A program made the translations under genes and the position numbers. Below are positions 1-8,489 of a stretch of DNA of 64,000 nucleotides, one piece after another. Position 1 is the first letter of the stretch. Each line of letters begins with the position of its first letter. The stretch is from Salinigranum halophilum. GTDB taxonomy: Archaea > Halobacteriota > Halobacteria > Halobacteriales > Haloferacaceae. The DNA lies in the NCBI RefSeq assembly GCF_007004735.1, contig NZ_ML660182.1, forward strand, positions 614,130 to 678,129, given 5' to 3'. The notes below the pieces were generated by a model. That model saw nothing but the letters and a program-made list of their open reading frames with translations, made no database searches and was not told where the DNA came from.

Positions 1-1486
1 TGTCCATCGCGTCGAGGTCTTTCCGGATGTTCTCGACGCGCTCCATGCGGCGGTCCATCTGGAAGACCCGGTTCTCGGGGTCCTCGCTGATGTGCCCGGC
101 GGGCATATGTTCGTTCCCCGTCGCGAGGAAGCGCCCACCCTTCTGGCCGGGGAGTGAGCGCGGGCTGATTCCCTTCTCGACGTTGTGCTGGAAGCGGTTG
201 TACTTCCCGGAGGGGTCGTGCGGCGCTTCGGCGATCTCCTCCTCGGTGAGGACCGAGCCCAGGTCCGGGTTCGGGGCCTCGTCGAAGTGGCTCGCCGGGA
301 CGTTCACGAGTTCGCCGCCGAGCTTCTGGTCGTAGATGACGATGGCGGGAATCTGGTACTCGTAGGCGAGCTTGAACGCCTGTCGCGTCTGGGTGTACGC
401 TTCCGAGACGGTCGACGGCGCGAAGACGACGCGGTTCGAGTCGCCCTGTGACGTGTAGAGGACGTGCTCTAAGTCGCCCTGTTCGGGCTTCGTCGGCAGC
501 CCCGTCGAGGGACCGGCGCGCATCGCCTCGACGAAGACGACGGGTGTCTCCGTCATCTCGGCCAGGCCGAGCGGTTCGGACATCAGCGCGAAGCCACCAC
601 CGGACGACCCGGACATGGCCTTGACGCCCGCGTGGGAGGCACCGAGCGCGAGCGCGGCCGCGGCGATCTCGTCTTCGACCTGCTCGGAGATGCCGCCGAG
701 TTCGGGGAGGTTCTGCGACATGATGGTGAACACCTCCGTCCACGGCGTCATCGGGTAGCCCGAGATGAAGCGGCAGCCCTCGTCGATGGAGCCGTAGGCG
801 ATGGCGTCAGACCCCGAGAGGAGCACCTGTTCCTCGTCGTGCTCGCCTTCGGGGACGGAGACGTCGTGCGTGTGTTCGCGCTCCATCGCCATCTCGTAGG
901 CCTCGTCGAGAATCTCGAGGTTCGGCTCGAGGATCTTCTCCGGCATGGCCTCGGTCATCAGTTCGATGATCCAGTCGCGGTCGATGCCGGCCAGCGCGCA
1001 GGTCACGCCGACGCCGGCAGTGTTGCGCATGACCTCGCGACCGTGCTCGCGAGCGAGCGAGCGCAAGTCGAACTCGTAGACGTGCCAGTTGTTCTCTTCG
1101 ACCCGCTCGTCGAAGTCCTCGACGGAGTCGGTGTCGACGAGCCCCGAGTCGATGACGATGACGCCACCCTCACGGAGTTCGTCGAGGTTCTCGTACAGCG
1201 GTTTCTGCTCCTCGTCGCCGTAGTACGCACCCTCCGAGGGGTTGCGGGCGAACGAGTCCCCCAGCGTCAGGAGGAAGTTGTAGCCGTCGCCACGCGACTC
1301 GACCGGGTTGGCGGACGCGCGAATCTCCGTGTACGTGTGGCCGCCACGGATGCGCGACGGGTAGTGTCGGTGTGTGAATACGTGCAGCCCCGACCGCATC
1401 AGAGCCTTCGCGAAGTTCTGGCTCGTCGAGGCGATTCCGTCTCCGGAACCCCCCGCGATTCGCCAGATGAGTTCGTCATCAGTCAT
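1..1486 (-). CDS. korA: 2-oxoacid:ferredoxin oxidoreductase, alpha subunit (3' end outside window)
   Basis: Probable alpha subunit of a CoA-dependent 2-oxoacid:ferredoxin oxidoreductase, which oxidatively decarboxylates pyruvate or 2-oxoglutarate in the cytoplasm. About 495 residues are visible; the C-terminus lies beyond base 1. The start ATG is at 1486. A glycine-rich stretch GGSGDGIAS (about residues 12-20) opens a gamma-type domain, and the alpha domain follows from about residue 205 with GYPMTPWTE near residue 241. Gamma-alpha fusion is usual for haloarchaeal and many anaerobe enzymes. The beta subunit would be expected downstream, outside the window. Substrate cannot be decided from sequence; the symbol is provisional. 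Confidence 0.88.
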   Translation of the reverse strand, partial: MTDDELIWRIAGGSGDGIASTSQNFAKALMRSGLHVFTHRHYPSRIRGGHTYTEIRASANPVESRGDGYNFLLTLGDSFARNPSEGAYYGDEEQKPLYENLDELREGGVIVIDSGLVDTDSVEDFDERVEENNWHVYEFDLRSLAREHGREVMRNTAGVGVTCALAGIDRDWIIELMTEAMPEKILEPNLEILDEAYEMAMEREHTHDVSVPEGEHDEEQVLLSGSDAIAYGSIDEGCRFISGYPMTPWTEVFTIMSQNLPELGGISEQVEDEIAAAALALGASHAGVKAMSGSSGGGFALMSEPLGLAEMTETPVVFVEAMRAGPSTGLPTKPEQGDLEHVLYTSQGDSNRVVFAPSTVSEAYTQTRQAFKLAYEYQIPAIVIYDQKLGGELVNVPASHFDEAPNPDLGSVLTEEEIAEAPHDPSGKYNRFQHNVEKGISPRSLPGQKGGRFLATGNEHMPAGHISEDPENRVFQMDRRMERVENIRKDLDAMD

Positions 1487-1679
1487 AGTGTGGTCACGGC
1501 CCCGTGGGCCCTATCGACAAACTTGGCGACGTACTGAATAAAGACTTTGCTATGGATTGACAAGGAAAGATGATGATAGACCTTATATTGTATACCCACA
1601 CACGCGTGAAAAGAGAAGAAATCCACTGACGGATCTCTTCGACTTTCGAAGAGAGAACGACCGCGTCGACGTTCCGGCG

Positions 1680-2831
1680 CTACGAATTGTCAGGAGACGA
1701 GGGGTGGTAGTCGGTGTCGTACTCGCCGACCTCGCCATCCAGGCGGTCGGGGTTGATTCGCCCACCGAGGAGCATGAAGTCGAGGATGGTGAGCGACAGC
1801 ATCGCCTCGACGACCGGGACGGCTCTGGGTGGAAGCACGGGGTCGTGTCGGCCCACGACCTGAATCTCCTTCTCCTCGCCGGTCTCCCAGTCGACCGTCT
1901 TCTGCTGTTTGGGGATTGAGGTCGGCGCGTGCCACGTCGCCTCGCCGTAGATGGGCTGACCGGTCGTGATGCCGCCCTGCAGGCCGCCGTGTTTGTTCCC
2001 TTCCGGGACCGGGTCACCGCTCTCGTCGAACTCCCAGTCCTCGTTTCTGTCGAGCCCGGTCCACTCGCGCGCCTCCTTCCCGAGGCCGTACTCGACGCTC
2101 GTCGTCGCGGGGATGGAGAACATCGCCTGACCCAGACGGGCGGGGAACGAGTCGAACCGCGGCGCGCCCAGTCCACGGGGGACGCCCTGTGCCTCGAAGT
2201 AGATGGAGCCGCCGATGGAGTCGCCCTCCTTCTGGTACTGGTCGATACGCTCGCGCATCCGCTCGGCAGTCTCGGGATGTGCACACCGCACCTCGTTCTC
2301 TTCGGTGTGTTCGAGCATCTCCTCGAACGTGACTGGTGGGGCCTCGATGTCACCGATCTGGTTGACGTGCGCCTTCACTTCGATGCCGTGCTGTTCGAGA
2401 ATCTTCCCCGCGATAGCGCCCGCCGCGACCCAGTTGACCGTCTCACGCGCCGACGAACGCCCGCCGCCGCCCCAGTTCCGGGTCCCGAACTTCGCGGAGT
2501 ACGTGAAGTCGCCGTGGCTCGGCCGCGGTGCCGTCACGTACGGCTCGTACTTGCTCGACCGGGCGTCCTTGTTCTGGATGACCATCCCGATGGGCGTCCC
2601 CGTGGTGTAGCCGTCCTGGACGCCGGAGTTGATGACGACCTCGTCGGGTTCGCCTCTCGACGTGGTGATCATCGACTGCCCCGGCTTGCGTCGGTCGAGT
2701 TCGCGCTGGATGTCCGCCTCCGACAGTTCCAGTCCCGCCGGACAGCCGGAGACGGTGACCCCCATCGCCTCGCCGTGAGACTCGCCGTAGGTCGTCACCT
2801 GGAAGAGACGACCGAATCGGTTTCCGTTCAT
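1680..2831 (-). CDS. aroC: Chorismate synthase
   Basis: Converts 5-enolpyruvylshikimate-3-phosphate to chorismate with reduced FMN, the last common step of aromatic amino-acid synthesis. It has 383 residues, the usual family length. Visible signatures are YGESHGEAMG at residues 15-24, PSHGD in the middle, and the RSSARETV segment of the flavin and substrate site. The start ATG at 2831 has a TATA-like TTGAAATG about 28 nt upstream, suggesting a leaderless mRNA. aroA lies 600 bp away on the same strand, separated by a plus-strand gene, so the two are not a simple operon. Confidence 0.97.
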   Translation of the reverse strand: MNGNRFGRLFQVTTYGESHGEAMGVTVSGCPAGLELSEADIQRELDRRKPGQSMITTSRGEPDEVVINSGVQDGYTTGTPIGMVIQNKDARSSKYEPYVTAPRPSHGDFTYSAKFGTRNWGGGGRSSARETVNWVAAGAIAGKILEQHGIEVKAHVNQIGDIEAPPVTFEEMLEHTEENEVRCAHPETAERMRERIDQYQKEGDSIGGSIYFEAQGVPRGLGAPRFDSFPARLGQAMFSIPATTSVEYGLGKEAREWTGLDRNEDWEFDESGDPVPEGNKHGGLQGGITTGQPIYGEATWHAPTSIPKQQKTVDWETGEEKEIQVVGRHDPVLPPRAVPVVEAMLSLTILDFMLLGGRINPDRLDGEVGEYDTDYHPSSPDNS

Positions 2832-2954
2832 TACGTGGGTGTGGGAAGGGTGGGCATTTCAACGGTGCGGAACGTGCCCGCCTTGCCGGTCAGCCTCGCC
2901 AGAACGTCCGCGTCGGACCGGAACGGTGTTGTCCCCGGCCATCGACAGCGAGGT

Positions 2955-3419
2955 ATGGTCTCCGACAGCCCCTCCCTCCGGAGCCGTCTGCAGGACACCT
3001 TCTGGGAACGCCACGCCAACCCCTGGAGCGCAGGGACGCGCTTTCTGACGATGCCGGCCCTGCTGTACGCGGTGTACACCCGCGACGGGCGACTCCTCCT
3101 CGCGACGCTGGGGTTCACCGTCGTCAACCCCGTCGCCTTCCCCCCGCCGGCGCGGACCGACTCGTGGCTCTCCCGCATCGTCCTCGCCGAGCGCGAGTGG
3201 CTCGGCGAGGGGAAGGGTTCGATGGACCTCGGCTACCCGAACGTCCTCAACCTCCTCAACGTGCCAGCGACGCTGCTGGCGCTGTGGGCCGCCTGGAAGC
3301 GGCGGCCGGCAACGACGGTCGTCGCGTGTCTGGTCGCGATGGGCCTCAAGCTGTGGTGGGTCGACGCCATCGCCCGCCGGACCGAGGCCGGACGGACCGG
3401 CCAGTGGCGCGCGGAGTAG
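2955..3419 (+). CDS. Small membrane protein, DUF6653-like
   Basis: 154-residue protein of unknown function, inserted between aroC and aroA on the opposite strand. It is Arg-rich at the N-terminus and has hydrophobic stretches around residues 30-60 and 95-130, consistent with two to three membrane segments. Sequence features such as WERHANPWSAGTR and a Pro/Asn-rich NPVAFPPP turn match what I recall as DUF6653 of haloarchaea and bacteria; that family name is from memory. The start ATG at 2955 was chosen because upstream reading-frame sequence is only the complement of aroC. Confidence 0.75.
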   Translation: MVSDSPSLRSRLQDTFWERHANPWSAGTRFLTMPALLYAVYTRDGRLLLATLGFTVVNPVAFPPPARTDSWLSRIVLAEREWLGEGKGSMDLGYPNVLNLLNVPATLLALWAAWKRRPATTVVACLVAMGLKLWWVDAIARRTEAGRTGQWRAE

Positions 3420-3429
3420 CGACGCCCCC

Positions 3430-4716
3430 TCACTCACGCCCGACGGTCGCGCCCAGCCCGTCGAGGACGTCGAAGAAGCCGGGGAAGGAGACGTCGACGT
3501 GCTCGCCTCCGGTGATGGTCGTCGTGCCCTCGGCGACGAGACCCGCGACGGCCAGCGACATCACGATGCGGTGGTCGTGGCGGCCATCGACGTCGGCACC
3601 GACGAGGTCCGTGTCGGAGCCGTGAACGGTCAGGACGTCGTGTTCTTCCGTGACCGATGCGCCCATCTTCGTCAGCTCCTCGGCCATCGCGCTCACCCGG
3701 TCGGTCTCTTTGTACCGGACGTGTTCGCAGTTGACGATGCGTGTGTCGCCGTCGGCGACGGCCCCGAGCGTGGCGATGGTGGGCAGGAGGTCCGGTGTGT
3801 CGCCCACGTCGACCTCCACGCCAGACAGCGGGGTCCGGGAGACGTCGATCGTGCCCCCGTCCCGATTCCAGTCGATGTCCGCACCCATCCGTTCGAGGAC
3901 GGAGACGATGGCCGAGTCGCCCTGTGCGCTCGGACGCGCGCCGTGGACCGTCACGCCGTCGTCGCCGGCGACCGCTCCCGCGGCGAGCAGATACGACATC
4001 GACGAGAAGTCGCCCGGGACGCGGTACGTCCCGCCCTCGGCCTCGTAGGACTGCCGACCCGGGACGGAGAAGCCCGCGTCGGTCCGCTCGACCTCGACCC
4101 CGAAGTCGGCGAGTACCTCGACCGTGATGTCGACGTAGGGCGCGGATTTGAGTTCGGTCTCCAGGTCGACGTCGACACCCGATTCGGTGACCGCCCCGGC
4201 CATCAGCAGGGCGGTGATGAACTGCGAGGAGACGTCGCCGGGGATGGAGACCTGTCCCCCGGAAACGTGGCCGCCGACGACGAGCGGGGCCTGGCCGTTC
4301 CCGCGCGTGCTCTCCGCGCGGCCGTCGAGTTGTGCGATGGCGTCGAGGAGCGGGCCGTGCGGACGCGACCGCAGGGAGTCGTCACCCGTCAGCACCGTGA
4401 GGCCGTCGCCGAGCGCCGCACACCCGGTAACGAGCCGCATCGTCGTCCCCGAGTTGGCGCAGTCGATGACGTCGTCCGGGACCGCGGGACGGCCGTCGAA
4501 CCCCTCGACGTCGACCGTGGAGCCGTTGCGGTCGACGGTGCCGCCGAACGCGTCCACGGCACGCATCGTCGCGCGGGTGTCCGCGCTGACCAGCGCGTCC
4601 TCGACGGTCGCCGTCTCGCTGTAGCCCGCAGCGAGGATGGCGCGGTGTGTGTAGCTCTTCGACGGCGGAGCACGTGCGTCCCCCGCGACGGATGAGGGCC
4701 TGATAGAGACGTCCAT
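3430..4716 (-). CDS. aroA: 3-phosphoshikimate 1-carboxyvinyltransferase (EPSP synthase)
   Basis: Transfers the enolpyruvyl group of PEP to shikimate-3-phosphate in the shikimate pathway. It has 428 residues, normal for the family. The N-terminal substrate motif PPSKSYTHR includes Lys20; NSGTTMR lies near residue 87 and YKETDR near 333, both EPSP-synthase signatures. The gene ends 10 bp from the convergent small membrane-protein gene. Together with aroC and the downstream tyrA, aroK and aroQ it makes this part of the chromosome rich in aromatic biosynthesis genes. Confidence 0.97.
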   Translation of the reverse strand: MDVSIRPSSVAGDARAPPSKSYTHRAILAAGYSETATVEDALVSADTRATMRAVDAFGGTVDRNGSTVDVEGFDGRPAVPDDVIDCANSGTTMRLVTGCAALGDGLTVLTGDDSLRSRPHGPLLDAIAQLDGRAESTRGNGQAPLVVGGHVSGGQVSIPGDVSSQFITALLMAGAVTESGVDVDLETELKSAPYVDITVEVLADFGVEVERTDAGFSVPGRQSYEAEGGTYRVPGDFSSMSYLLAAGAVAGDDGVTVHGARPSAQGDSAIVSVLERMGADIDWNRDGGTIDVSRTPLSGVEVDVGDTPDLLPTIATLGAVADGDTRIVNCEHVRYKETDRVSAMAEELTKMGASVTEEHDVLTVHGSDTDLVGADVDGRHDHRIVMSLAVAGLVAEGTTTITGGEHVDVSFPGFFDVLDGLGATVGRE

Positions 4717-4800
4717 ACGCGGGCGTGGAGGAGCGGCGACGAAAGGCTACCGGACCCGGCGAGCGAGGTGTCCGGCGAGTTGGCGTCGGCCGACCCTAGC

Positions 4801-4809
4801 GATTTATCC
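4801..4809 (+). promoter_or_regulatory. TATA-like box of the CBS protein gene
   Basis: GATTTATCC centred about 26 nt before the ATG at 4830, the spacing expected for a leaderless haloarchaeal transcript. Inferred from position and AT content only. Confidence 0.5.
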
Positions 4810-4829
4810 ACCGTCGACGTACGTCCGGT

Positions 4830-5255
4830 ATGGCTATCGAGGATATCGCACACCGCGACGTCGTGACCGTCGACCTCGAGGCGACGCTCACCGACGTCGC
4901 GCACGTCATGCGGGACGAGCGGGTCGGGAGCGTGGTCGTCGTCGACGGCAAAGGGACGGTCGCCGGACTGCTCACCGACCGTGACCTCGTGGTGTCGGGG
5001 CTCGCCGAGGGCCGCCACCCCGACGAGTGCATCGCCAACGACATCCTCTCGACGAACGTCTTCTCCGTCGACCCCGACGACGACGTGGCCGACGTAGCCA
5101 GGCGCATGCGCGAAGAGGGCGTCCGGCGCGTCCCGGTCATGCGCGACCGGGACCTCGTCGGCATCGTGACGCTCGACGACCTGCTCGTCCACCTCGGCGA
5201 GGAGTTCGACAGCCTGGTCTCGGTCATCGAGGGCGAGTTCCCCCACCGGGACTGA
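4830..5255 (+). CDS. CBS domain-containing protein
   Basis: 141-residue cytoplasmic protein made of a tandem pair of CBS domains (about residues 8-65 and 75-130), each with the typical DRDLV segment (LTDRDLV and MRDRDLV). CBS pairs form a Bateman module that binds adenosine nucleotides and senses energy or ligand status. No fused catalytic domain is present, so the target protein is unknown. It lies just upstream of an M24 peptidase on the same strand (42-bp gap), but that gene has its own TATA-like box and joint transcription is uncertain. Confidence 0.9.
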   Translation: MAIEDIAHRDVVTVDLEATLTDVAHVMRDERVGSVVVVDGKGTVAGLLTDRDLVVSGLAEGRHPDECIANDILSTNVFSVDPDDDVADVARRMREEGVRRVPVMRDRDLVGIVTLDDLLVHLGEEFDSLVSVIEGEFPHRD

Positions 5256-5297
5256 GCGGGGGACAACGGTTTTGCCCGCGCTCTCCGAGGGAGGGCT

Positions 5298-6503
5298 ATG
5301 ACCCGCGACCTCAGCGCCCTCGACGACTACCTGGTCGACGCCGGCGTCGACGGCTATCTCGTCGACGCCGACGGGACCGACTCGAACCAGCGGTACCTCT
5401 CGGCGTTCGACGCGCCCGACCCGTTCGTCACGCTCTACGTCCCGAGCGACGCGGACGGCGAGGAAGGGACCGCCGGAGGCGTCCACCTCCTCGTGTCGAG
5501 TCTCGAGTACGGCCGCGCGACGAAGGTCGAGTCAGCCGCCTCCGTCTCGCGGCTCGTCGACTACGACTACCGCGCCCGGGTCGGGGAACACGGCCCCATC
5601 ACGGGCCGCGCGCGGACCGTCGCGACGTTCCTCGCCGACCGCGCGGTCGGGAGCGTCGCCGTGCCCGCGGACTTCCCGCTCGGCGTGGGGGACGCGCTCC
5701 GCGAGGCGGGCGTCGACGTGACGGCCGACCACACCGACGTGGTGGCGGGGATGCGCGCGACCAAATCGAGCGCGGAGGTCGACAACATCCGGGCTGCACA
5801 GCGGGCGAACGAGGCCGCGATGGCCGCCGCGGAGGACCTGCTTCGAGCGGCGACGGTCGACGACGACGGTCGACTCCGCCACGACGACGAGCCCCTGACG
5901 GCCGAGCGGGTGAAAGAGGAGATCGAGGTGACGCTCCTGCGTCACGGCTGCGGCCTCGACGAGACCATCGTCGCCTGCGGCGCGGACGCCGCCGACCCCC
6001 ACAACCGTGGGAGCGGCCCCCTCCGGGCGGGTGAAGCCGTCATCGTCGACATCTTCCCGTGCTCGAAGGAGACGAAGTACCACGCGGACATGACCCGGAC
6101 GTTCGTGAAGGGCGAACCGACCGCGGAGCTCAGACACCGCTTCGACGTGACCGACGAGGCGCGCGAGGCCGCCCTCGCGGCGCTCGAACCCGGCGTAACC
6201 GGCGCTGCCGTCCACGACGCGGTCTGTGACGTCTACGAGGACGCCGGCTACCCGACCCTCCGGTCGGACCCCCACACGGAGGTCGGATTCATCCACTCGA
6301 CGGGCCACGGCGTCGGCCTCGACGTCCACGAGCGCCCGCGGGTGAGCCCCGACGGCGAGGAGCTACGCCCGGGACACGTCGTCACCATCGAGCCCGGCCT
6401 CTACGACCCGTCGGTGGGCGGCGTCCGCATCGAGGACCTCGTCGTCGTGACCGAGACGGGGTACGAGAACCTGACCGACTACCCCGTCGAGTTCGTCGTC
6501 TGA
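5298..6503 (+). CDS. M24-family aminopeptidase (Xaa-Pro peptidase-like)
   Basis: 401-residue cytoplasmic metallopeptidase of the pita-bread fold, probably releasing an N-terminal residue ahead of proline. The N-terminal creatinase-like domain spans about residues 1-150, the catalytic domain 165-401. Metal ligands are visible as Asp in IVDIF (about 251) and HADMTRTF (about 263), His in STGHGVGLD (about 336), Glu in TIEPGL (about 364) and Glu in RIEDL (about 378). A purine-rich GAGGGAGGG sits before the ATG and a TATA-like GGTTTTGCCC is about 26 nt upstream. Its last 25 bp overlap the convergent 163-aa gene. Confidence 0.92.
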   Translation: MTRDLSALDDYLVDAGVDGYLVDADGTDSNQRYLSAFDAPDPFVTLYVPSDADGEEGTAGGVHLLVSSLEYGRATKVESAASVSRLVDYDYRARVGEHGPITGRARTVATFLADRAVGSVAVPADFPLGVGDALREAGVDVTADHTDVVAGMRATKSSAEVDNIRAAQRANEAAMAAAEDLLRAATVDDDGRLRHDDEPLTAERVKEEIEVTLLRHGCGLDETIVACGADAADPHNRGSGPLRAGEAVIVDIFPCSKETKYHADMTRTFVKGEPTAELRHRFDVTDEAREAALAALEPGVTGAAVHDAVCDVYEDAGYPTLRSDPHTEVGFIHSTGHGVGLDVHERPRVSPDGEELRPGHVVTIEPGLYDPSVGGVRIEDLVVVTETGYENLTDYPVEFVV

Positions 6504-6970
6504 CCCGCCTCCGCCGACGGGCGGGCGTCCTCCCAGTCTTCGAGCAGGGTCCGCAACCCGTCGACAGTCGACGAGACGGGGAACCCCGCCGCCTGGCGGA
6601 CGACGTGTTCGTCGTCGAGCAACAGCGCGTAGACGGTGTCCTCGCCGAGGAGGCCGAGCGACTGGCGGAACTGCCGTTTGTTCACCCGGAGGACGAGCAT
6701 CCGGTCGTGCTGGTCGGCCGTGAGCAGGTCCGCCCGACGGGTGCGGCCGATGAGCATCCGGCTCCGCCAGTCGACGACGAGCAACTCGTAGTACTCGAAC
6801 GCGTCGTACCGCGCCGCGAGTTGCTCGGCGACAGAACACCACGGGTCGACGAGTGACCGTTGTTGCCACTGGAAAGAGATGACGAGCAACGTCGGGTCTC
6901 CGTCGAACCCGTCAGGGAGGGAGCGGTGGTCCCCTTCGAGATTCGAACCGGAGACCCGTGGAAACTTCAT
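6479..6970 (-). CDS. Thioredoxin-fold-like protein of unknown function (ATP10-like)
   Basis: 163-residue soluble protein. The N-terminus (KFPRVSGSNLEG, then LPDGFDGD and LLVISFQWQQ) follows the opening of peroxiredoxin-like and ATP10-like thioredoxin-fold proteins, and a later LLLDDEHVVRQAAGF resembles their C-terminal beta-hairpin. There is no CxxC, and the only cysteine (WCSV) is not in a redox motif, so classical thiol chemistry is unlikely. The start ATG has a TATA-like GAGTTATAG about 29 nt upstream. It overlaps the 3' end of the M24 peptidase gene by 25 bp, tail to tail. The fold call is by eye. Confidence 0.7.
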   Translation of the reverse strand: MKFPRVSGSNLEGDHRSLPDGFDGDPTLLVISFQWQQRSLVDPWCSVAEQLAARYDAFEYYELLVVDWRSRMLIGRTRRADLLTADQHDRMLVLRVNKRQFRQSLGLLGEDTVYALLLDDEHVVRQAAGFPVSSTVDGLRTLLEDWEDARPSAEAGQTTNSTG

Positions 6971-7018
6971 CGTCCGAGACTGTCTGTGTTACCGGCTATA
7001 ACTCATCGCCTCTTATTA

Positions 7019-7042
7019 TCAGACGAGATTATCAGCGTCTGA
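7019..7042. promoter_or_regulatory. Inverted repeat upstream of the thioredoxin-fold gene
   Basis: TCAGACG (7019-7025) and its exact complement CGTCTGA (7036-7042) with a 10-nt AT-rich spacer containing a second TTATCAG copy. It lies about 50-70 bp upstream of the ATG at 6970, just beyond the expected TATA/BRE. Candidate operator; no known regulator assigned. Confidence 0.3.
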
Positions 7043-7155
7043 CGCACGGCTGACGCGGTCCTTCCGACTCGTGGACGTGTCTGCATCTCGAGACGAACCG
7101 CGGGTGCACGACGGCGGCCGGCATCCTCTTTTCCGTCCGGTCCCTCTGCGGAGCC

Positions 7156-7665
7156 GTGTCTCTGGTGGACCGACTCGCCCGGCTGTTCCGTGAACCGACC
7201 GACGACGAGGAGCCACCCGCTCGACGGGCGGACCGCGCGCCCGACACGTATCGCAGCGACGGCGGCGAGAGCGGGACGAACGCCGACGGCGACGCCGAGG
7301 CGGAGACGGGACCGGACGCGGGGTCGGGACGGGACGCTCGGCGCGTCGCTGTCGTCGTGCAGGCTCCGCCGGCCGGCGTCCGGCGGTACGAACTCACCCT
7401 CCGGGCAGCGGCCGCCGTCGAGACTGTCGAACCGGGCCTTCTGACGCGTCTCTTCGAGACGTTCGACGACGGGTCGGGAGTCGTCCGCGCCCGCGCGGTC
7501 GACGTCGACGGGAACGGCAAGACGGTCGACGCGGCGACGCCGCTCTTCACGGTCCACTTCGAAGCGCCCGTCGACCCGGAGACCGTCTCGGTCGACGGGA
7601 CGCTCACCGGTCACGACGAAGCGCCCGTCCCGTGGTCACGGGTCCGGCTCACGCCGGTCGACTGA
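7156..7665 (+). CDS. Hypothetical acidic protein
   Basis: 169-residue protein that I do not recognise. It starts with GTG at 7156, about 25 nt after a TATA-like CCTCTTTTCC. An N-terminal amphipathic segment (SLVDRLARLFRE) leads into a low-complexity Asp/Glu/Arg/Gly linker (residues 15-65). A folded C-terminal half has alternating beta-like strands such as RRYELTLRAAAAVETV and TPLFTVHFEAPV. There is no signal peptide, membrane segment or cysteine motif. It lies 56 bp ahead of tyrA on the same strand, but tyrA has its own promoter-like element. Confidence 0.6.
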   Translation: MSLVDRLARLFREPTDDEEPPARRADRAPDTYRSDGGESGTNADGDAEAETGPDAGSGRDARRVAVVVQAPPAGVRRYELTLRAAAAVETVEPGLLTRLFETFDDGSGVVRARAVDVDGNGKTVDAATPLFTVHFEAPVDPETVSVDGTLTGHDEAPVPWSRVRLTPVD

Positions 7666-7721
7666 GGCGGGTGACGAGTGGTTCCGAAGCCTTTTGCGAC
7701 GGCCCGAGTTACGGTGGGTCG

Positions 7722-8489
7722 ATGAAACTGCTCGTCGTCGGCGCAGGGTCGATGGGTCGGTGGTTCGCCGACACCGTCGCGGAGAACGTTCCGGGAGCGG
7801 TCGACGTCGCGTTCGCCGACGCGGACCCGACCGTCGCCGCCGCCGCCGCGGAGGCGCTCGGCGGTCGGCAGGTCCCCCTCGACGACGACGAGCGCTTCGA
7901 CGCAGTCTGCGTCGCGGTCCCCATCTCGGCCGTCGAGACGAGCGTCGCGACGCAGGCGCCGCGCGCACGGACGGCGCTCGTCGACGTCTCGGGCGTGATG
8001 GCCGCGCCGGTCGAGGCGATGCGCCACGCGGCCCCGGACCACGAACGAATCAGCTTCCATCCGCTGTTCGCCCCGGCGAACGCCCCCGGGACGGTCGCGA
8101 GCGTCGTCGACGCCGCAGGACCGACGACGGACCGCGTCCGCGCCGCCCTCGAAGAGGCGGGGAACACCGTGTTCGAGACGACCCCCGCAGAGCACGACCG
8201 GGCGATGGAGACGGTGCAAGCCAGCGCCCACGCGGCCGTCCTCGCGTTCGCGCTCGCCGCTCGTGCGGTCCGCCCGGAGTTCCACACACCGGTATCGGCT
8301 GCCCTCACCGAGGCCGTCGGGATGGTCACGGGGGGCACGCCGCGCGTCTACCGTGAGATTCAGGAGACGTTCGAGGGGGCCGAGCGGGTCGCCGAGGCGG
8401 CCGCCCGAGTCGCGGCCGCCGACGGCGACGAGTTCGAGGCGCTCTACCACGAGGCGAGCGGTGGCGACGCGAGCGGGGGAGAGCGATGA
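7722..8489 (+). CDS. tyrA: Prephenate dehydrogenase
   Basis: 255-residue NAD(P)-dependent enzyme converting prephenate to 4-hydroxyphenylpyruvate for tyrosine synthesis. The Rossmann motif GAGSMG is at residues 7-12. A second segment, ISFHPLFAP, matches the conserved H-P-M/L-F substrate region of the family. There is no ACT or chorismate-mutase domain, so chorismate mutase must be supplied separately, as by the 96-aa gene at 19458. The ATG at 7722 is preceded by AGCCTTTTGC about 28 nt upstream. Its stop overlaps the next start (ATGA), indicating translational coupling. Confidence 0.92.
   Translation: MKLLVVGAGSMGRWFADTVAENVPGAVDVAFADADPTVAAAAAEALGGRQVPLDDDERFDAVCVAVPISAVETSVATQAPRARTALVDVSGVMAAPVEAMRHAAPDHERISFHPLFAPANAPGTVASVVDAAGPTTDRVRAALEEAGNTVFETTPAEHDRAMETVQASAHAAVLAFALAARAVRPEFHTPVSAALTEAVGMVTGGTPRVYREIQETFEGAERVAEAAARVAAADGDEFEALYHEASGGDASGGER

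Noticed and set aside
6937-6953. TTCGAAT-like stretch resembling the T-arm of a tRNA on the minus strand
   Set aside because: The flanking stem does not pair properly, there is no D-arm or anticodon arm, and it codes for the conserved N-terminus of the ATP10-like protein.
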